This document shows, piece by piece, positions 12,195 to 15,602 of a DNA stretch of 15,602 nucleotides. This stretch comes from JAFCDQ01 sp964571335 (GTDB taxonomy: Archaea; Nanobdellota; Nanobdellia; Woesearchaeales; ARS49). A program made the translations under genes and the position numbers. The notes below the pieces were generated by a model. That model was not told the DNA's origin. It made no database searches and saw only the letters and a list, made by a program, of their open reading frames with translations. The stretch spans positions 1 through 15,602 of the forward strand of contig CAZNAM010000016.1 in NCBI GenBank assembly GCA_964571335.1, given 5' to 3'. Every line of letters begins with the position of its first letter. Position 1 is the stretch's first letter.

Positions 12195-12653
12195 TTAATT
12201 TCCTATGATTGAAAGCCTGTTTAATTCTCTTTCAATATAATCAAAATCTTTTTCTCCACCGCAAGAAGTATCAATTACTTCTCCTTTAGAATTTAAGAGT
12301 ATCCAGGAAGGAACATAATCACAAACATTTCCTGTTATGTCAAAAAAATCAATTGTCATATCTGTAACTTGTGGAACTTCTTTTATGTTAAATCTTCCAC
12401 CATCAATTACATTTATCAGAACATTTATTTTATCTTTATATTTATCCCATATTTTCCATTCAAATTCATAAACTTTTTTTGTACTTATTGGACATGAAGT
12501 TGAAGCAAAAAAAATAAGTGTTGGTTTTCCCTTTAAAAAATCTAATGTTGCTTCTCCTGTTATCTTATTATCTTCTTTTTCTTCAATTTTTGGCTGTGTC
12601 GCACAGCTTATCAGAAGTAAGCATGTTATGATGATAAATATTATTTTTTTCAT
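12195..12653 (-). CDS. Thioredoxin-like lipoprotein with a single active-site Cys
   Basis: The 152-residue product starts MKKIIFIIITCLLLIS with lipobox LISC, so Cys17 is the predicted lipid anchor. The mature part has a thioredoxin/TlpA fold: beta strand TLIFFAS, active-site loop TSCPISTKK with C54, a cis-proline segment at YVPSWILL (P115), and the final strand SKGEVID. The usual second Cys of CxxC is replaced by Ser (C-P-I-S), so classical dithiol exchange is not possible with this motif. C111 and C131 (NVCDYV, DTSCGG) could serve as resolving partners. It probably handles thiols or disulfides outside the membrane, perhaps of the cysteine-rich exported proteins; that is inference. It starts 5 nt after the rnp4 stop and is the last gene of the gap operon. 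Confidence 0.82.
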   Translation of the reverse strand: MKKIIFIIITCLLLISCATQPKIEEKEDNKITGEATLDFLKGKPTLIFFASTSCPISTKKVYEFEWKIWDKYKDKINVLINVIDGGRFNIKEVPQVTDMTIDFFDITGNVCDYVPSWILLNSKGEVIDTSCGGEKDFDYIERELNRLSIIGN

Positions 12654-12658
12654 GATAT

Positions 12659-13006
12659 TTAGTCTTTAACTTTCTGCTTTTTAATTGTTTTCTTTTTTGG
12701 TTTATAAGGCATTCTGAAGATATTTTTACATTCAAGGCAATGTATTATTAGCTTTCCGTCTTTAGTTCTTATCTTGCAGTTTTCTCCTGGCTTCAGGAAT
12801 TTATCACATTTTTTACAGATTCTTCTTTTTATCTCTGCTGGAAGTTTTATTTTGAATTTTAATTGTAATTTCCTGATTTGTTTTGCACACTTGTCTGATT
12901 TTTGTTTATTTTTGGAAAAATTCTGTTCTGCAATCTGGAATAATTGCATTAGTGTTTCTTTTGCTTGTTTTTTCTGTTCTAATTTTTGTTTTTGTTTTGG
13001 ATGCAT
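12659..13006 (-). CDS. rnp4: RNase P protein component 4 (Rpp21/Rpr2 family)
   Basis: This 115-residue basic protein is the zinc-ribbon subunit of archaeal RNase P, which with Rpp29 supports the catalytic RNA in cutting tRNA 5' leaders. Residues 10-50 form the helical part with ETLMQLFQIAEQNF and CAKQIRKLQLKFKIKLP. The ribbon follows: RRICKKCDKFLKPGENCKIR with C64 and C67, then LIIHCLECKNIFRMPY with C90 and C93. The KLP...IKRRICKKC order is typical of the family. The C-terminus is lysine-rich. The ATG at 13006 lies 1 nt after the pgk stop. Another RNase P protein, L7Ae, is encoded at the other end of the window. Confidence 0.88.
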   Translation of the reverse strand: MHPKQKQKLEQKKQAKETLMQLFQIAEQNFSKNKQKSDKCAKQIRKLQLKFKIKLPAEIKRRICKKCDKFLKPGENCKIRTKDGKLIIHCLECKNIFRMPYKPKKKTIKKQKVKD

Positions 13007-13007
13007 C

Positions 13008-14150
13008 TTATTTCTTTAGTGCTTCAATTCCTGGCAGTTTTCCTTTTGCTATGAAATCTAAACTAGCTCCTCCTCCTGTGCTTACAAAAGTATATTTTTC
13101 TTTTAATTTTAATTTATTGATTAATTTTATTGTATCTGTTCCTCCAATAATGATTGTTTTTTTCATTTTTGATAGTTCTTTTGCAATTATTGTTGTGCTT
13201 TTTGCAAATATTTTATTCTCTATATATCCTAATGGTCCATTCCAGAAGATTGTTTTTGCTTTTTTTAGTTCTTCTAAATATTTTTTTGTTGTTTCTTTTC
13301 CTATATCTAATCCCATCATGTTTTTTTGTATTTCTTTTTTATTTTTTCCTGTTTTTGAATTTATATCTTTTGCGATTATGTAATCTTCAGGAAGTATTAT
13401 CTTTTTGTTTTTCAGCAATTGTTTTGCTTCTTTTACAAAATCTTGTTCTATAAGACTTTTTCCTGTTTCTTTTCCTTGTGCTTTTAAGAATGTAAAGATT
13501 ATTGCTCCTCCTATCAATATTTTATCTGCTTTTTTTAGAAGTTCTTTGATAAGATGCAGTTTTGTGCTTAGTTTTGATCCTCCTAAAAGAACTACAAATG
13601 GTTTTTTTGGTTTCAGCAATTCTTTAAGATGTTTTACTTCCTTTTCTAATAATAAACCTGCAACGCTTGGAACATATTTTGTTATTCCTACAACAGATGC
13701 ATGATTTCTATGGCTTACTGCAAAGGCATCATTTACAAAAACATCGCATAATTTTGAAAGTTCTTTTGCTAATTTTTGATTATTTTCTTCTTCTCCTTTG
13801 TAAAATCTTATGTTTTCCAGAACAACTATATCTCCTTTTTTCATCCAATCAATAAAATCTTTAACATTTTTTCCTATTGTATCCCTTGAATAATATATTT
13901 CTTTATTCAGTAATTTTGCAAGTCTTAATGCTATTGGTTTCATCCTGTATTTTGCTTCTTTTTTATTTGGTCTTCCTAAATGACTTACTAAAATTATCTT
14001 GCACTTTTTTTTCATTAGATATTTTATTGTCGGCAAAGATTGTTTTATCTTGAAATCATCAACTATTCTTCCATTTTTTATTGGAACATTATAATCAACT
14101 CTTACAAGAACTCTTTTTTTATCCAGAGAAATATCTTTTATTGTCTTCAT
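13008..14150 (-). CDS. pgk: Phosphoglycerate kinase
   Basis: PGK moves the acyl phosphate of 1,3-bisphosphoglycerate to ADP, making ATP and 3-phosphoglycerate, or the reverse. The 380-residue protein is slightly shorter than most (about 390-415). Substrate-side motifs are RVLVRVDYNVP, SHLGRP, LENIRFYKGEE and NDAFAVSHRNHASVVG; the nucleotide-side motifs are GGSKLSTK, WNGPLGYIE, GGTDT and the C-terminal STGGGASLDFIAKGKLPGI. It is therefore complete and expected to be active and cytoplasmic. The start at 14150 lies 1 nt after the gap stop, so translation is probably coupled. It forms the central part of the gap-pgk-rnp4-trx operon. Confidence 0.97.
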   Translation of the reverse strand: MKTIKDISLDKKRVLVRVDYNVPIKNGRIVDDFKIKQSLPTIKYLMKKKCKIILVSHLGRPNKKEAKYRMKPIALRLAKLLNKEIYYSRDTIGKNVKDFIDWMKKGDIVVLENIRFYKGEEENNQKLAKELSKLCDVFVNDAFAVSHRNHASVVGITKYVPSVAGLLLEKEVKHLKELLKPKKPFVVLLGGSKLSTKLHLIKELLKKADKILIGGAIIFTFLKAQGKETGKSLIEQDFVKEAKQLLKNKKIILPEDYIIAKDINSKTGKNKKEIQKNMMGLDIGKETTKKYLEELKKAKTIFWNGPLGYIENKIFAKSTTIIAKELSKMKKTIIIGGTDTIKLINKLKLKEKYTFVSTGGGASLDFIAKGKLPGIEALKK

Positions 14151-14151
14151 T

Positions 14152-15144
14152 TTACATCAATTTTTTCAGGATGTCAATTATTCTGCAACTGTATCCCCAT
14201 TCATTGTCATAAAATGCTGAAATATTGATTAGATTTCCTATTACTTTGGTCATATTGCTGTCAAATATTGCACTGTGATTATTTTTTAGGATGTCTGTGC
14301 TTACCAATGGATCTTTTGAATATTCTAAAACTCCTTTTAATTCCTTTTTTGAAGCATCTTCAAACAACTTGTTTAAATGATTGACATCTGTTTTCTTGTT
14401 TACTTCTGCTATAACATTTACTATGCTTCCGCATACTACTGGAACTCTCCATGCAAAACCATCCATTTTTCCTTTTAGTTTTGGAATCACTTCACCTAAT
14501 GCTTTTGTTGCTCCTGTTGTTGTGGGTATGATATTTACTGCTCCTGCTCTTCCTCTTCTGAAATCTTTTTTATGTATTCCGTCAACTATTAATTGGGATG
14601 CTGTGTAAGAATGAACTGTTATCATATAACCTTTTTTTATTCCTAATTTGTCTTCTAGGATTTTACATAAAGGAGCTAATGCATTTGTTGTACAGCTTGC
14701 ATTGCTTATTATCTTGTGGCTTTTTTTGTATTTATTGTCATTAACACCTTTAACTATTGTTATGTCTGGATTTTTTGCTGGTGCAGATATCAATACTTTT
14801 TTTGCTCCTGCATCCAAATGTAATTTTGCTTGGCTTCTTTCTGTAAATTTTCCTGTGCATTCTATAACTACATCTATTCCTAATTCTTTCCATGGAAGAT
14901 TTTTTGGATCTTTTTCTGAGAATAATTTTATTGTTTGATTATTTACAGTTATTGTATTTTTTGTGTTTGATATTTTTCCTTCATATTTTCCGTAGACTGA
15001 ATCATATTTTAATAAGTAAGCTAATTGTTCTGTAGGAGCTAAATCATTAACTGCTACAAATTTTATTTGCTTGTCTTTAATTCCTGCTTGAAGAACTTGT
15101 CTTCCTATCCGCCCAAATCCATTTATTGCTACTTTTATTGCCAT
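14152..15144 (-). CDS. gap: Glyceraldehyde-3-phosphate dehydrogenase, bacterial (class I) type
   Basis: It oxidises glyceraldehyde-3-phosphate with NAD and phosphate to 1,3-bisphosphoglycerate, the substrate of the next gene's product. The 330-residue protein has the class I N-terminus KVAINGFGRIGRQVLQAG, Asp34 at the end of the second strand (AVNDL), which favours NAD, the catalytic SNASCTTNALAPL with C151, H178 in TVHSYTASQ, and FAWRVPV and YDNEWGYSCR near the C-terminus. This is the bacterial/eukaryotic type, not the class II enzyme of most archaea, which suggests transfer or a DPANN-type history. The TATA box TTTAAATTTA (15166-15175) lies about 27 bp upstream of the ATG, so it is probably leaderless. 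It is the first gene of the operon. Confidence 0.97.
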   Translation of the reverse strand: MAIKVAINGFGRIGRQVLQAGIKDKQIKFVAVNDLAPTEQLAYLLKYDSVYGKYEGKISNTKNTITVNNQTIKLFSEKDPKNLPWKELGIDVVIECTGKFTERSQAKLHLDAGAKKVLISAPAKNPDITIVKGVNDNKYKKSHKIISNASCTTNALAPLCKILEDKLGIKKGYMITVHSYTASQLIVDGIHKKDFRRGRAGAVNIIPTTTGATKALGEVIPKLKGKMDGFAWRVPVVCGSIVNVIAEVNKKTDVNHLNKLFEDASKKELKGVLEYSKDPLVSTDILKNNHSAIFDSNMTKVIGNLINISAFYDNEWGYSCRIIDILKKLM

Positions 15145-15165
15145 GTTTTTATTTTATGGAGTGTG

Positions 15166-15175
15166 TAAATTTAAA
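15166..15175 (-). promoter_or_regulatory. TATA box of the gap operon (leaderless)
   Basis: The minus strand reads TTTAAATTTA, centred about 27 bp upstream of the gap ATG at 15144. No Shine-Dalgarno sequence precedes the ATG, which fits transcription starting at the start codon. Confidence 0.55.
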
Positions 15176-15204
15176 TCTTCTTCACCATTAACCAATAGGC
15201 ATTT

Positions 15205-15320
15205 TTTTCTGTGCATATTTTGCGAACATTTTCAGTTGATTGGCATTTAGGCAGTAGGGGTTTGTCCCTTTCAGGACTACTGCCTCTGCGAAAATTAAAG
15301 CATAATGTTCGCTTGGCACT
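15205..15320 (-). ncRNA. Candidate structured RNA: nested inverted repeats upstream of gap
   Basis: Two perfect 9-bp inverted repeats are nested: GCGAACATT (15222-15230) with AATGTTCGC (15304-15312), and AGGCAGTAG (15249-15257) with CTACTGCCT (15277-15285). The strands between them are exactly 18 nt each and can partly pair (15236-15241 with 15293-15298; 15243-15245 with 15287-15289). A further GTGC/GCAC pair (15211-15214/15316-15319) extends the base. The stretch is visibly richer in G and C than its surroundings. On the minus strand a TATA box TTTATAAAC (15341-15349) predicts a start near 15320, right at the base of the structure, so I prefer that strand. It could be a small RNA, a long structured leader for gap, or a mobile or repeated palindrome. 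I cannot assign a known RNA class. Confidence 0.45.
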
Positions 15321-15340
15321 ATTTTGTTTAAATAGCAAAA

Positions 15341-15354
15341 GTTTATAAATAAAC
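15341..15354. promoter_or_regulatory. Symmetric TATA element between the RNA candidate and the last gene
   Basis: GTTTATAAATAAAC reads as a TATA box on both strands. On plus it predicts a start near 15370, just ahead of the gene at 15384. On minus it predicts a start near 15320, at the base of the nested inverted repeat. Confidence 0.5.
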
Positions 15355-15383
15355 CACAGAAAAAAGCTTGCTTGTGAATGAAG

Positions 15384-15602
15384 ATGGAAAAAAACATAGA
15401 AAAAGATACAACATATTTTGATAAACTTATTAGTGATATGGATAAAGATTTAGAATATATAGCAGAAGAAAATCTAAATCTTGCTAAAACATATTTTAAA
15501 AGCATTAACTCTTTACTTAACATAAATCCTCCTCTTTTTTTAAAACAAGCTTTTGAAAACTTAGCTAAACTTAATGAATTTGAATTAATAAATGATAATT
15601 GT
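15384..15602 (+). CDS. Unknown helical protein, N-terminal part (runs off the window)
   Basis: The first 73 residues are visible and the frame is open to the window end. The sequence is polar and helix-prone: FDKLISDMDKDLEYIAEENL, then NLAKTYFKSINSLLN, a PPLFLKQAFENLAKLNEF stretch, and no signal peptide. I recognise no family; the N-terminal part could form a coiled coil or helical bundle. I chose the ATG at 15384 because GTGA (15374-15377) lies 6 nt upstream, the same spacing as in the mini membrane protein gene; an in-frame ATG at 15378 would directly abut that motif. A longer frame on the opposite strand overlaps this region but crosses the inverted repeat and lacks coding features. Confidence 0.6.
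   Translation, partial: MEKNIEKDTTYFDKLISDMDKDLEYIAEENLNLAKTYFKSINSLLNINPPLFLKQAFENLAKLNEFELINDNC

Noticed and set aside
15187..15197. Second copy of the gyrB/SOD operator near the gap promoter
   Set aside because: Only a half-site (TTGGTTAA) matches; it lacks the second arm, so I do not call it an operator.
15205..15320. Box H/ACA guide RNA interpretation of the nested repeat
   Set aside because: No ACA box lies directly 3' of the lower stem at the expected 14-16 nt from a pocket, and no clear kink-turn with GA pairs is seen at the upper stem on either strand.
15188..15523. 111-codon frame on the minus strand ending ...AKYAQKKMPIG
   Set aside because: It crosses the nested inverted repeat and the symmetric TATA element and is antisense to the plus-strand gene at 15384, which has a ribosome site and better protein character. 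Its N-terminal half reads as the shadow of that gene.

Overview
The window is AT-rich DNA (about 30% GC by eye) from an archaeon, most likely a DPANN lineage of the Woesearchaeota/Pacearchaeota kind. The evidence is a classical archaeal ribosomal cluster (L7Ae-S28e-L24e-Ndk), an archaeal/eukaryotic RNase P protein (Rpp21), an intron-containing tRNA-Lys, TATA boxes about 25 bp upstream of leaderless genes, and GGTGAT-type ribosome binding sites complementary to the archaeal 16S 3' end. Bacterial-type GyrB, GAPDH and PGK, and an Ndk with an insertion like those of small-genome lineages, fit the same picture. The lineage is an inference from these traits.

Layout. (1) 1-1500, minus strand: rpl7ae, rps28e, rpl24e and ndk (cut by the window edge). 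They follow a ~70-nt leader that contains a kink-turn-like fold, a candidate L7Ae autoregulatory site. (2) 1500-1803: a compositionally odd stretch with a possible integrase remnant, then a tRNA-Lys(CUU) gene with a 22-nt intron. (3) 1880-5567: a small membrane protein, a tandem Fis-type HTH protein, gyrB convergent with it, and a divergent superoxide dismutase. (4) 5596-8300, minus strand: a two-helix mini-membrane protein, a cysteine-rich secreted protein, and a large Asn-rich beta-helix surface protein split by a frameshift. (5) 8476-9852, plus strand: a lipoprotein followed by a two-frame gene joined across an A8 slippery tract. (6) 9855-12653, minus strand: an unknown protein, a TPR protein, a DNase I-like lipoprotein nuclease and a thioredoxin-like lipoprotein. 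(7) 12659-15144, minus strand: rnp4, pgk and gap with 1-nt gaps, forming with the thioredoxin gene a gap-pgk-rnp4-trx operon. (8) 15200-15320: a large nested inverted repeat that may be a structured RNA, then the start of an unknown plus-strand gene.

How it works together. Both edges hold housekeeping genes (translation, nucleotide supply, lower glycolysis, RNase P). The middle is rich in exported proteins: at least five carry signal peptides or lipoboxes. This suits a small-genome, probably host-dependent cell that displays adhesins and may salvage extracellular nucleic acid. The most interesting points are the L7Ae leader kink-turn, the nested inverted repeat upstream of gap, the A AAA AAG frameshift site, and the tandem Fis-type regulator next to gyrB.
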